Counted from the first letter of the stretch, positions 26,130-34,684 are shown. The stretch is DNA of 64,000 nucleotides from an uncultured Bacteroidota bacterium (GCA_902790215.1 CADAQX010000010.1:31332-95331), one strand, 5' to 3'. The notes: a model not told the origin generated them from the letters alone. Made by a program: numbers and translations.

Positions 26130-26957
26130 TTAATAGGCCGGGAAAGCGATTTCGCGTTCAATGACCTGGTAGGCCACATTGTTGCGGTAGATAGTCTGGC
26201 GCACCCAGTTGTCGTCCTCGTCATACTCAAACACATAGCTGTGTTTCCAGTTGAGGTGCTCGTCATAGTTGAACGAAGAGAGCTCAATGAGGTTGTCGTG
26301 GTCGTCGTAGTAGTAGGTGGTGAGTGCCACGAGGAAGTCGTCGGCATCGTAGAAACGCCACTCAATGCGGTTGCCATGGCTGTCGTACTTGTAGAGATAG
26401 CGCTGCATCAGCTCGCCGTCGCGGTCGTAGAACTCCATCTCAGTGTTGTTGCCGGCTGCGTCGTACTTATACACGCGTTTCTCCGTCATGGTGCCGTCGG
26501 GCGAGAAACTCTGCTCTTCCACGAGGCGGTCGTTCTCATAGCGCGAAGTCTCTTTCTTGGTCATATGGTCGCCCATGAAGACAGTGCGCTCGATGCGGTT
26601 GCCGTTCTTGTCGTTGAGATAGGCTGTGCGGCCGGTCAGCTCCTTGGCGCGGTTGTACTCGTTCCAACCCAGAGCATAGCCGTGGACATCGAAGTAGTAG
26701 GAATACCAGGTGTACTCACCGTCTTTGGTGCGGTATTTGTCCTGGAAATTGCCGCGCTTGTCAAAGGTGATGGAGTCGATGCAAACAAGGCGACGGCCAC
26801 CATTGCGGCCACCATGGATGTCGTAGGTGTATTCAATCACATAGACGGCATTGCCGTTGATGCCCATTTCCTGACGGGACGATTTGCGGGGCTTGTTGCC
26901 GGCAAAGGCGGTACCAGCCACCAGCAACACCAATGATAAAACGATGTATTTCTTCAT
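26130..26957 (-). CDS. Secreted RHS/YD-like repeat protein
   Basis: A 275-residue exported protein; signal peptide MKKYIVLSLVLLVAGTAFA, then tandem short beta units of YD type: YTYDIHGGRNG, YKYDAAGNNTEMEFYDRDG, YKYDSHGNRIEWRFYDADD, YYYDDHDNLIELSSFNYDEH and FEYDEDDNWVRQ. Each has the Y-x-Y-D-x-x-G-N core, which is also seen in RHS proteins and in many Bacteroidota secreted proteins of unknown function. No toxin or core domain is attached. A consensus TATCTTTG box lies 34 bp upstream. The stop is 12 bp from the SIMPL gene start, so the two are probably one unit. Confidence 0.85.
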   Translation of the reverse strand: MKKYIVLSLVLLVAGTAFAGNKPRKSSRQEMGINGNAVYVIEYTYDIHGGRNGGRRLVCIDSITFDKRGNFQDKYRTKDGEYTWYSYYFDVHGYALGWNEYNRAKELTGRTAYLNDKNGNRIERTVFMGDHMTKKETSRYENDRLVEEQSFSPDGTMTEKRVYKYDAAGNNTEMEFYDRDGELMQRYLYKYDSHGNRIEWRFYDADDFLVALTTYYYDDHDNLIELSSFNYDEHLNWKHSYVFEYDEDDNWVRQTIYRNNVAYQVIEREIAFPAY

Positions 26958-26990
26958 CTTATGTTATTATTTACGATACAAAATGCAATG

Positions 26991-26998
26991 CAAAGATA
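26991..26998 (-). promoter_or_regulatory. Promoter -7 box before YD-repeat gene
   Basis: Minus strand TATCTTTG, 34 bp before the start at 26957; the usual box in this genome. Confidence 0.7.
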
Positions 26999-27076
26999 CA
27001 ACTTTTTCTTGAATGATAACGGAGTATATTCAAAAAAATTGCATCAGCGCAACAGAATGTTGAATTATTGCTTTGG

Positions 27077-27096
27077 AAAGGCATGGCCTTCCATGC
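27077..27096 (-). terminator. Terminator after cstA
   Basis: On the minus strand GGCATGG and CCATGCC pair, followed by TTT. It lies 28 bp past the cstA stop. Confidence 0.5.
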
Positions 27097-27123
27097 CCCA
27101 AGGGCACACCTGTCAGCAGGCTG

Positions 27124-28602
27124 CTACTCCTCGTCCGAAGCCTCTTTTCCTCCACGTCTGCGCTTCCAAACATAAAAGAGCAGGGTGAGGGCAAAGGTGA
27201 TTGCGGCGCCGATGGTGTAGCCCAGCCAGCGCGGAATAAAGGAACCCAGGCCTTCTTTCTCGGCCACAAAGAGGAAACACCCTGTCACCATGGTCATGAA
27301 CATGGCGGGCAGCAGGGTGATAATGTAGGGTTTATGCTTGTAGCAGAGATATACCGTGAGCGTCCACAGCGTGACGGTGGCCAGCACCTGGTTGCTCCAT
27401 GCAAAGTAACGCCATATCACGTCAAAGCCTTTGGCATCAATAAGCGAATAGACCAACACACCTGCGGTCACGGCAAAGATGGGCAGTGCCACAAAGAGGC
27501 GGTTCTTGACAGGTTTCTGCTCGTAGTGCAGGAAGTCGGCCACAATCAGGCGAGCGGAACGCAAGGCCGTGTCGCCACTGGTGACGGCGGCACTGATGAC
27601 ACCCAGCACACAGATGACAGCGATGACCTTGGGGAACCACGCATTGGCAATCACACCCACCATGGCATTGCCGCCCAGCGTGGCACCCGTCTCAGGATTG
27701 ACGGTGAGCTGCTGCAGCATCGGGTCGTGGTAGAACACCGTGGCGGCAGCCGCCCAGATAAGGGCAACCACACCCTCGGTGATCATGGCACCGTAGAAGA
27801 CCGGACGCGCCTGCTTTTCGTTGGTCATGCAACGCGCCATAAGCGGCGACTGCGTGGCATGGAAACCGCTGATGGCTCCGCAGGCAATGCTGATGAACAT
27901 CATGGGGAATATCGGGTTATGGGCGGCATCGGGATGCTGGTTCTGCAATCCCTGCCACACCTCGGGCAGTGCCGGACGATAGACAATGAATGCCACCACG
28001 ATGGCCAGCGCCATGCCCAGCAGCAGGAAACCGAAAATAGGGTAAATCTTGCCGATAAGCTTGTCAATAGGCAGCAGTGTGGCGACAAGATAATAGGCAA
28101 AGATGATACCCACCCACAGGAACACATTCCAATCCGGGGTGAAGTTCTGGTTCAGCAGCACAGCGGGGGTATTGACAAACACGGCGCCGACAAGAATCAT
28201 CAGCAGCACCGTGAAGATGCGCATAAACTGCTTCACGCCGTTGCCGAGATAGGCACCGTGAATCTCCGGCAGCGAGGCTCCGTCCCTGCGGATGGAGATA
28301 AACCCCGCAATAAAGTCATGGACAGCACCCGCAAAGATGCTGCCGAAGACAATCCACAGAAACGACGCCGTGCCGAACTGCGCACCCATAATGGCTCCGC
28401 AGATGGGACCGACACCGGCAATGTTCAAAAACTGGATAAGGTAGATGCGCCACGGCTTCATCGGCACATAATCCACCCCGTCGGGGTGCGCCACAGCAGG
28501 AGTGACCCGTTTCGGATCCACCACCAAAACTCGCTCGATAATCTTGGAATACACCAAATAACCAAGCACTAAAAGCACTATTGCAATAAGAAAAGTAACC
28601 AT
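27124..28602 (-). CDS. cstA: Carbon starvation protein CstA family transporter
   Basis: A 492-residue inner membrane protein of the CstA family, the shorter form found in anaerobes. Visible segments: LVVDPKRVTPAVAHPDGVDYVP before PWRIYLIQFLNIAGVGPICG, the highly conserved GPICGAIMGAQFG and GAVHDFIAGF region, LLPIDKLIGKIYPIFG, and CGAISGFHATQSPLMARC. About 13 hydrophobic helices can be counted. CstA proteins import peptides or pyruvate in enteric bacteria; the substrate here is not known. It is monocistronic: divergent from the outer membrane gene at 28723, with its own TATCTTTG box at 28625-28632, and followed by a hairpin terminator. Confidence 0.92.
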   Translation of the reverse strand: MVTFLIAIVLLVLGYLVYSKIIERVLVVDPKRVTPAVAHPDGVDYVPMKPWRIYLIQFLNIAGVGPICGAIMGAQFGTASFLWIVFGSIFAGAVHDFIAGFISIRRDGASLPEIHGAYLGNGVKQFMRIFTVLLMILVGAVFVNTPAVLLNQNFTPDWNVFLWVGIIFAYYLVATLLPIDKLIGKIYPIFGFLLLGMALAIVVAFIVYRPALPEVWQGLQNQHPDAAHNPIFPMMFISIACGAISGFHATQSPLMARCMTNEKQARPVFYGAMITEGVVALIWAAAATVFYHDPMLQQLTVNPETGATLGGNAMVGVIANAWFPKVIAVICVLGVISAAVTSGDTALRSARLIVADFLHYEQKPVKNRLFVALPIFAVTAGVLVYSLIDAKGFDVIWRYFAWSNQVLATVTLWTLTVYLCYKHKPYIITLLPAMFMTMVTGCFLFVAEKEGLGSFIPRWLGYTIGAAITFALTLLFYVWKRRRGGKEASDEE

Positions 28603-28624
28603 AACTTAATCTTTTTTCGGGTTG

Positions 28625-28632
28625 CAAAGATA
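28625..28632 (-). promoter_or_regulatory. Promoter -7 box for cstA
   Basis: Minus strand TATCTTTG, 23 bp before the cstA start. Confidence 0.72.
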
Positions 28633-28685
28633 CGATTTTTTTTGAAAATTTCTATTTTCATGATTCAAATCCCAATTTTTCTTCG

Positions 28686-28693
28686 TATCTTTG
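28686..28693 (+). promoter_or_regulatory. Promoter -7 box for outer membrane protein gene
   Basis: TATCTTTG 30 bp before ATG 28723; it forms a divergent pair with the cstA promoter. Confidence 0.72.
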
Positions 28694-28722
28694 CCAAACG
28701 AAATCAAAATAATCATTTTACT

Positions 28723-29481
28723 ATGAAAAAAGCATTATTAATTGTCGCAATGGCAGTTATCATGGCCACTGGAGCCTCTGCCCAAGAAACAAAAACTCCA
28801 ACTAAAAGTCAGTTCACCATCAACACGCGTGCATGGTCATCCAACTATTGGACCACCCTGCTCTACAACATCGCACGCGATGCTGTGACCTATCTTGTCT
28901 TCGACAACAATCCCGCTATTGAGGCCGCTATCCCCAGCGCCGACCTCGCCTTTCCCATCGGCATGGGCAAAGAGGGATTTGCTGACCCTAACGACATCTA
29001 TGGTCCCTACCACCGTGCCTTCGGAACACCCTTCAAACGCCTCGGCGACTTCAGCATAGGTCTCGATGCCTCCTGGGTGCCCTCGGTTGTAGGTGTCTAT
29101 GCCGGTGCCTACTACAAGAGCCAGGAAATATGCTTCATGGCCAACGACCAGAACCTGCGCGGCAACTACTTCCAGCCCCGTGCCGGACTCGTTATTGGCG
29201 GTAAGAGCACCGCCCTCGAGGCTGGTGTATTCTACGACTACACCGTCGGCTGCACCGGCACCTCGCAGGTTTTCGGCACCCCCAACAAAGACATGATTGC
29301 AAGCGGCTTGGGTCTCGACTTTGCCATCTCCTACGCCAACAAGGCCAACTCCCGCAAAGTCCTGCTCATGTTCTCCATGCCCCTCCACAACTTCCTCAAC
29401 GAAGACTACACCGGCGGCATGCTGAAAGGCAAGGTACGCAAAGTAGGCTACCTCATGCTCACCCACCGCATCATCTTCTAA
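28723..29481 (+). CDS. Probable small outer membrane beta-barrel protein
   Basis: A 252-residue exported protein; signal peptide MKKALLIVAMAVIMATGASAQ with ATG 28723 chosen for it (the frame is open further upstream but without a signal). The mature part has alternating aromatic and small residues typical of barrel strands: FSIGLDASWVPSVVGVYAGAYY, RAGLVIGGKSTALEAGVFYDY, GLGLDFAISYANK, and it ends VGYLMLTHRIIF with a C-terminal phenylalanine. A segment ITYLVFDNNPAIEAAIPSADL-like stretch near the start may be periplasmic. Family not recognised. It has its own promoter and a strong terminator, so it is a single-gene unit. Confidence 0.72.
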   Translation: MKKALLIVAMAVIMATGASAQETKTPTKSQFTINTRAWSSNYWTTLLYNIARDAVTYLVFDNNPAIEAAIPSADLAFPIGMGKEGFADPNDIYGPYHRAFGTPFKRLGDFSIGLDASWVPSVVGVYAGAYYKSQEICFMANDQNLRGNYFQPRAGLVIGGKSTALEAGVFYDYTVGCTGTSQVFGTPNKDMIASGLGLDFAISYANKANSRKVLLMFSMPLHNFLNEDYTGGMLKGKVRKVGYLMLTHRIIF

Positions 29482-29502
29482 TCCCAAACCGGATACCACA
29501 AC

Positions 29503-29538
29503 ACAAGCCCGCACACCCCAGCGCGGGCTTGTTTTTTT
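29503..29538 (+). terminator. Intrinsic terminator after outer membrane gene
   Basis: acaagcccgc pairs with gcgggcttgt, followed by a run of eight T. Confidence 0.9.
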
Positions 29539-29773
29539 AACCCAAATCCAATCCTCAACAAGTCGAAGACCACTCGTCACCCGTCCCTCGCCTCCCCACC
29601 CGCAGCAGTTCACGTTTTCGGCTGCAAAGATACAAAAGTCTCCTACAACGCATCCCTCAACTTACCGATACTTACGCAAAGAGCCCGCAACCCCCTCATC
29701 CCCAACCCACATTTTTTTCGCCACCGCCGACAAATCCCCCTCACAAACCATACACAAATTCAAAAAATATTCG

Positions 29774-29781
29774 TATCTTTG
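29774..29781 (+). promoter_or_regulatory. Probable cas9 promoter -7 box
   Basis: TATCTTTG 150 bp before the cas9 ATG. A clear -33 TTG is not visible. If used, it gives a leader of about 140 nt that is complementary to the whole minus-strand tracrRNA-like element. Confidence 0.6.
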
Positions 29782-29811
29782 CAAAATCAAAAGAGGGAAT
29801 GCAAGCCATTC

Positions 29812-29892
29812 ACAAAACAATGAACCCTACGCAAAGCGCAGGGTTCCAGAAATCTTCGGCTTATAGCCTTATTGTGAAAAGCTTAAAAAGAT
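29812..29892 (-). ncRNA. Second tracrRNA-like RNA, divergent from cas9
   Basis: Read on the minus strand: TTTTTAAGCTTTTCACAA, then TAAGG-CTATAAG-CCG, then a hairpin GAACCCT...AGGGTTC (29822-29846) and a T-rich ATTGTTTTG. Its first 20 bases differ at three positions from the anti-repeat of the tracrRNA at 37130-37211, the following AAGG...CCG mini-hairpin is conserved in shape, and the -7 box TATCTTTG (29897-29904) sits at the same distance as in that gene. So it looks like a tracrRNA paralogue with a changed scaffold. It is antisense to the cas9 leader. Whether it binds Cas9, regulates it, or is a decaying copy cannot be told from sequence. Confidence 0.6.
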
Positions 29893-29896
29893 GATG

Positions 29897-29929
29897 CAAA
29901 GATAATGATTATTTTTGAAACAACAACAT
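29897..29929 (-). promoter_or_regulatory. Promoter of second tracrRNA-like element
   Basis: Minus strand: TTG, 19 bases, then TATCTTTG (29897-29904), matching the -33/-7 arrangement of Bacteroidales promoters. The predicted RNA start is about 5-6 bases further left. Confidence 0.65.
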
Positions 29930-29930
29930 T

Positions 29931-32900
29931 ATGAGTCAAAAAATATTAGGAATAGACCTTGGCACCAGTTCGTTAGGAATCGCTGTAAGAGACACAGACC
30001 TCGGCAAAAACATTGCCGAGCAGTTGGAATATTACACGTCCATAATTTTTCCCTCAGGGGTTGGAACAGACAAAAGTGGGGAATATTCATACGCCGCCAA
30101 GAGAACCAAATTCCGTTCTACAAGACGACTCTATCAATCACGAAAATACAGGATATGGGCCACACTGCGCCTACTTATTGAGCACGGATGCTGTCCTTTA
30201 AAAGTCGAAGAACTTGACCGATGGGCTCGGTACGACAAGGAAAAAGGTTTGAAACGGCAATACCCCATCGATGCCAAGGTGTTCGAACAATGGGTTAGGC
30301 TGGACTTCAACTGCGACGGTATGCCCGAATACAAAAGCCCCTACCAACTTCGGAAAGAACTCATGGAGCATGAACTGGATTGGAACAACCCCACAGACCG
30401 CTACAAATTCGGACGTGCCATGTACCACATAGCCCAACGTCGTGGTTTTAAAAGCAGCAAGGGCGAAACCCTGAAAGAATCCAAGGAGGACGCAGATGTT
30501 GACACCATAGACATCAGTGGTGAGATGAAGAAATCGGAAGAAAAAACATCCCACAAGTTGAGTGAATACATGGTCGAACACAACCTCCCGACTGCGGGAT
30601 GTGCTTTTGCAAGACTGGAACAAGAAGGTGTTCGCGTGAGAAACAGCGAGTACAAAGCCGTGCAGTCACAATACCGCGATGAGGTGGATAAGATTTGCAA
30701 ATACCAGCATATTGACGAGATTGCACCAGAATTACACCGAAGCCTCATCAGTACAAAAAAGGGAGAAGGCACAATCTTTTACCGCCGCCCACTGCGGTCG
30801 CAGAAAGGGCTGGTGGGAAAATGCACACTGGAGCCTACTCATCGTCGCTGCCCCATTAGCCATCCCGACTTCGAGGAATTCAGAGCCTTGTCGTTTATCA
30901 ATAACATCAAGTACCGCCTAAGCGCCGAAGAAGAATGGAAGACCCTAACAGCGGACGAACGTCAAGAGCTTTTCGAAAGCCTTTTCACCCGTGCCAATGC
31001 AACATTCAAATTTGAGGACATCCGCAAATGGTTGGAGAAAAAGCTCCAGTCGTCGCATCTTGATTACAACAACCGAACCATCAACTACCGAGACCACACC
31101 ACTGTGGCGGGATGTCCCGTAATCAGTCGCTTGAAGAAGATATTAGGTGACAACTGGCGTTCCAGCACAATTATCACAGAGAAATCACGCACCAACTTCC
31201 ACACAGGTGAAGTCCACAACGTTAGTTACAATTACACAGACATCTGGCACTTAGCGTACTGCAGCGACGATTTCGAGGAACTGGCTGAATTCTCCGAAAA
31301 ACAGATGAGGCTTACCAAAGAGCAATGCAGTCAAATGACAAGACTATGGAGCTCCATCCAAGAAGGGTATGCCTCGCTCAGCCAAAAAGCCATACACAAC
31401 ATTTTGCCATTCCTCCGCAAAGGCATCATCTACAGTGAAGCTGTAGCCTTTGCCAAGATACCCGACATCATAGGACACAACCGATGGGAGCAGCAGGGCA
31501 ACGACATCATGGAGGGATTACGGCACCATATGCAAGAAAACGAGTACCGCCGGATGATATACGGTATCACCAATACCCTTATCGCCAACTACAAAACAAG
31601 AGTACTTGATGAACAAGAAAGCCGACACAACACCGACTACGTACTTAACGACACAGACAAAGAAAAAATACGCAATTGCATCATCGAAACACTCAGCGCA
31701 AGTCGATGGAATAGCCTTTGCCAACAAGAAAAAGCCAACCTGCAACAAAATGTAGAACATCTCTATCAACAGTTTTTTGCGAGTTCCGAGAAAGAATACT
31801 GCAAACTACCCCGTCAGAGCAATGCGATGAAGTCATATATGATGGAGCAATTTCCCGATATTGACAAAAAACTGTGGGACACCCTTTACCACCATTCTCA
31901 AATAGATATGTTCCCCCACGGAAAAGAGATGACAGAAGAGGTGGATGGAAGAATAATGCAATACTTCCAACTGGGCAAGCCCGATATAGGGGCAATCAAG
32001 AACCCGGTGGCACTACGAGCCCTACACGTCCTCCGGCGGGCTGTCAACGAACTGCTGAAACATGGCATTATCGACGAGACAACCCGTGTGGTGGTCGAGA
32101 CCGCTCGGGAGATGAACGATGCCAATTGGCGTAAGGCTATAGAAATGTATCAGAAGGCACGTGAGAAAGAGAACGATGCCATAATCGATATAATCAAAGA
32201 ATTCCGTCCCAACTACACCGATGCCGACATCGAGAAAGGCAGACTGCTATTTGAACAGAACATTGTTCCTCAGACTACAAGAACTCAAAGAGAAAAAGCC
32301 GAGAAGTTTGCCCTTGACATGCAGAAATACAAACTCTGGCAAGAACAAAAATTCCAATGCCTGTACACTGGAAAGTTCATCAGTCTTTCTGACCTTTTTG
32401 CAGACAACACGGTTGACATCGAGCACACTATACCACGAAGCATCTCCTTCGACGACTCCTTGGCAAATAGAACAGTGTGTGACGCTCACTTCAACCGTTC
32501 TGAAAAAGGGAATCGCATTCCTTCGGAACTATCCAACTACGAAGACATCAAAGACCGCATCAAACCATGGGAAGAAAAAGTAATACACATTAAGTCACAG
32601 ATTGAGCTATGGAAAGGCAAAGCCAAGACCGCCGCCACGATGGAACGCAAGAACGAATGCCTGCAACAGAAGCACCTGTGGGAATTGGAAAAGAACTACT
32701 GGGAAACAAAACTCAACACTTTTACTGTGCAGAAAGACGACCTCGACCTCGGTTTCCGCAACAGTCAACTGGTTGACACTCGTATCATCACCAAATATGC
32801 CTTTCACTATCTAAAATCCGTTTTCTCCCGGGTGGATGTACAAAAAGGCAGCATTACCGCCAACTTCCGCAAGATTCTTGGAATACAGAGCGCAGACGAA

Positions 32901-34082
32901 AAGAAAGACCGCCAGAAACATTCGCACCACGCAATTGATGCCGCCGTTCTCACCATGATACCTCCCGCTGCTCAACGCGACAGAATGCTGGAACTTTTCT
33001 ATCAACTGCAAGAGGCCGACGACATGGAAAAGGGTGCCATCCAACTAAGGCTAGAGAAAGAGGTAAACTCATGCAGCATTGGAACCATCACTGGACTAGT
33101 GGACTCCATTGAACAGAACATTCTGGTCAACCATATCTCCAAAGACCAGACTCTTACACCCGCCAAGAAACCCAGACGCAACGGAAAGCACATAATCAAA
33201 GGACAATGGTTACAGGGCGACTCCATACGAGGCAGTCTCCACAAAGACACCTTCTATGGAGCAATAGACAACGACGGGGCAAAACGCATGGTTGTGCGGA
33301 AACAACTGAAAGATCTTGGCGAAAAGGACATCCAATCCATTGTTTCCAAAGCCGTGGCCGATGCTATCGAGACCCAAGTCAATCAATACATGGCCAACGA
33401 AGGTATATCTTTCACTAAAGCATTAGAGAAAGACTTTTTCATGCTTGACAAAGACGGGCGCCCCATTTCACACGACAAGAATGGGCGTCCATTGCTCCCC
33501 ATCAGACACGTGCGATGCTATGCCAAGGCCGGGCGTGGAGAACTGGGATATGACACTGTGCTGAAAATAAAGCAACAGACCTACCAATCCAAGCATGAGT
33601 ACAAAAACCTGTACTATGTGCAGAACGACGACAACTACCTTTGCCTTTATTATGAAGGATATGCCAAAGGAAAATTCCAACGGGCGTTCCGGCTGGTAAA
33701 CTATTTCGACATTGCCCAATTGCAACCCCAAAGTGTATCAGAATTGGTTTCAGAACCCGAGTTCGCCACGTATGAGAAAAACGCAAGGATGCCACTCACA
33801 GCCATCATTAAGAAGGGGGCACGAGTACTTCTATACAAAAACATCCCCGAAGAAGTCCGCGACCTTGACAAAGAGGAATTAAGCAAACGGCTCTATGTCG
33901 TTTACAAATTCAATGTTATTGGAACACCTTACATATATCTCAGACACCACTTAGAGGCTCGAAAAGAAACTGACTGCGACACAAAAGATAGCTTCCTCTC
34001 CCTTAAAGCATCTAACTTCAAAGCCCTGATTGAGCATTACGATTTCGAAGTGGATGCTTTGGGAAATATTTACTTCAAATAG
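29931..34082 (+). CDS. cas9: CRISPR-associated endonuclease Cas9, type II-C-like
   Basis: A 1383-residue Cas9. RuvC-I ILGIDLGTSSLGIA gives D9; RuvC-II VVVETAREMND gives a glutamate near 722; the HNH site VDIEHTIPRS gives H832 with NRTVCDAHFNRSEKGNR following; RuvC-III HHAIDAAVLTM gives H1000 and D1003. All catalytic residues are present, so it should cut both strands of target DNA guided by crRNA and tracrRNA. The length and the gene set cas9-cas1-cas2 without csn2 or cas4 fit subtype II-C as found in Bacteroidota, whose Cas9s are often long. ATG 29931 begins three residues before the RuvC lead. The PAM is not readable. A toxin-antitoxin pair follows after 72 bp on the same strand. Confidence 0.97.
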   Translation: MSQKILGIDLGTSSLGIAVRDTDLGKNIAEQLEYYTSIIFPSGVGTDKSGEYSYAAKRTKFRSTRRLYQSRKYRIWATLRLLIEHGCCPLKVEELDRWARYDKEKGLKRQYPIDAKVFEQWVRLDFNCDGMPEYKSPYQLRKELMEHELDWNNPTDRYKFGRAMYHIAQRRGFKSSKGETLKESKEDADVDTIDISGEMKKSEEKTSHKLSEYMVEHNLPTAGCAFARLEQEGVRVRNSEYKAVQSQYRDEVDKICKYQHIDEIAPELHRSLISTKKGEGTIFYRRPLRSQKGLVGKCTLEPTHRRCPISHPDFEEFRALSFINNIKYRLSAEEEWKTLTADERQELFESLFTRANATFKFEDIRKWLEKKLQSSHLDYNNRTINYRDHTTVAGCPVISRLKKILGDNWRSSTIITEKSRTNFHTGEVHNVSYNYTDIWHLAYCSDDFEELAEFSEKQMRLTKEQCSQMTRLWSSIQEGYASLSQKAIHNILPFLRKGIIYSEAVAFAKIPDIIGHNRWEQQGNDIMEGLRHHMQENEYRRMIYGITNTLIANYKTRVLDEQESRHNTDYVLNDTDKEKIRNCIIETLSASRWNSLCQQEKANLQQNVEHLYQQFFASSEKEYCKLPRQSNAMKSYMMEQFPDIDKKLWDTLYHHSQIDMFPHGKEMTEEVDGRIMQYFQLGKPDIGAIKNPVALRALHVLRRAVNELLKHGIIDETTRVVVETAREMNDANWRKAIEMYQKAREKENDAIIDIIKEFRPNYTDADIEKGRLLFEQNIVPQTTRTQREKAEKFALDMQKYKLWQEQKFQCLYTGKFISLSDLFADNTVDIEHTIPRSISFDDSLANRTVCDAHFNRSEKGNRIPSELSNYEDIKDRIKPWEEKVIHIKSQIELWKGKAKTAATMERKNECLQQKHLWELEKNYWETKLNTFTVQKDDLDLGFRNSQLVDTRIITKYAFHYLKSVFSRVDVQKGSITANFRKILGIQSADEKKDRQKHSHHAIDAAVLTMIPPAAQRDRMLELFYQLQEADDMEKGAIQLRLEKEVNSCSIGTITGLVDSIEQNILVNHISKDQTLTPAKKPRRNGKHIIKGQWLQGDSIRGSLHKDTFYGAIDNDGAKRMVVRKQLKDLGEKDIQSIVSKAVADAIETQVNQYMANEGISFTKALEKDFFMLDKDGRPISHDKNGRPLLPIRHVRCYAKAGRGELGYDTVLKIKQQTYQSKHEYKNLYYVQNDDNYLCLYYEGYAKGKFQRAFRLVNYFDIAQLQPQSVSELVSEPEFATYEKNARMPLTAIIKKGARVLLYKNIPEEVRDLDKEELSKRLYVVYKFNVIGTPYIYLRHHLEARKETDCDTKDSFLSLKASNFKALIEHYDFEVDALGNIYFK

Positions 34083-34154
34083 CGACTCCCAAGCTGCACG
34101 ACACAATAAACAGACCCATTTGCCGTTACCTCATAAACAGAAAGGAATCACACG

Positions 34155-34409
34155 ATGACAGCAACACAGCTAAACACAATGAACACGGAGCTCTGGCAGA
34201 GCATCGGAGCCATTGCCGACAACGAAACACTCATGCGCCGCCTCACACGCTATGCCAAGCGTCTGGTCAAAGAGAAAGAGGACCCCACACATATGACCAA
34301 AGAGGAGTTCTTCGCCCATGTGGACGAGGCAAAAAAGGAATATGAAGAAGGTAAATTCAAATCATTCAACAACCTCGAGGAAATGAACGCCTGGCTTAAC
34401 TCGCTCTAA
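34155..34409 (+). CDS. RelB-like antitoxin inside the cas operon
   Basis: An 84-residue acidic, helical protein: NTELWQSIGAIADNETLMRR, LTRYAKRLVKEKEDP, MTKEEFFAHVDEAKKEYEEG and a final NLEEMNAWLNSL. This matches the small antitoxins that precede YoeB/Txe toxins in Bacteroidota: an N-terminal dimer part followed by a disordered toxin-neutralising tail. Antitoxins of this kind usually bind the toxin and repress their own promoter. ATG 34155 is used; ATG 34179 (MNTELW) is an alternative. The stop is two bases before the toxin start. No promoter box is apparent in the 72 bp after cas9, so it is probably transcribed with cas9. Confidence 0.82.
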   Translation: MTATQLNTMNTELWQSIGAIADNETLMRRLTRYAKRLVKEKEDPTHMTKEEFFAHVDEAKKEYEEGKFKSFNNLEEMNAWLNSL

Positions 34410-34411
34410 TC

Positions 34412-34684
34412 ATGTACACCATCAACTATACCCAACGAGCCCAGTCTGACTTTATCAAACTGAAAAGAAACGAGCCTTCAAGTTTCAAAAAACTAATCAA
34501 ACTCCTCAACGAACTTGCCGAACATCCCCGTACTGGCACTGGACGTCCCGAACAGTTGAAAGGTGACCGAAGCGGGCAATGGAGCCGCCGAATCACTGAA
34601 AAGCACCGGCTTGTATATGAAATCCACGACACCGAAGTGGTAGTGTTGGTGCTTACCTCCTACGGACATTACGACGAGCCATGA
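34412..34684 (+). CDS. YoeB/Txe-type mRNA interferase toxin inside the cas operon
   Basis: A 90-residue RelE-fold toxin: YTINYTQRAQSDFIKLKRNEP, KKLIKLLNELAEHPRTGTGRPEQLKG, GQWSRRITEKHRLVYEI and a final VLVLTSYGHYDEP. The GxGxPExL...WSRRIxxKHRLVY pattern, with the glutamate, arginine, histidine and C-terminal tyrosine-histidine that form the RNase site, is diagnostic for YoeB/Txe, which cleave mRNA on the ribosome. The toxin looks intact. Its stop TGA (34682-34684) overlaps the cas1 ATG (34681) as ATGA, so cas1 translation is probably coupled to toxin translation. Such a pair between cas9 and the adaptation genes is not part of the standard type II-C operon. Confidence 0.9.
   Translation: MYTINYTQRAQSDFIKLKRNEPSSFKKLIKLLNELAEHPRTGTGRPEQLKGDRSGQWSRRITEKHRLVYEIHDTEVVVLVLTSYGHYDEP

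Larger units (their letters stand above)
29482..29930. other. Regulatory region upstream of cas9
   Basis: It holds the terminator at 29503-29538, a minus-strand TATCTTTG box at 29625-29632 with no gene behind it, the cas9 promoter box at 29774-29781, and the second tracrRNA-like element with its own promoter (29812-29904, minus strand). Nothing else was recognised. Confidence 0.7.

Noticed and set aside
27073-28572. A 499-codon plus-strand frame opposite cstA
   Set aside because: Histidine/glycine-rich mirror of a membrane protein; no motif, ribosome site or promoter.
29931-34082. Considered type II-A or II-B because of the long Cas9
   Set aside because: There is no csn2 or cas4 gene, and long Cas9s are common in Bacteroidota II-C.
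34412-34684. Considered as a missing csn2 or cas4 gene of the operon
   Set aside because: The sequence clearly has the YoeB/Txe pattern and lacks csn2/cas4 features.
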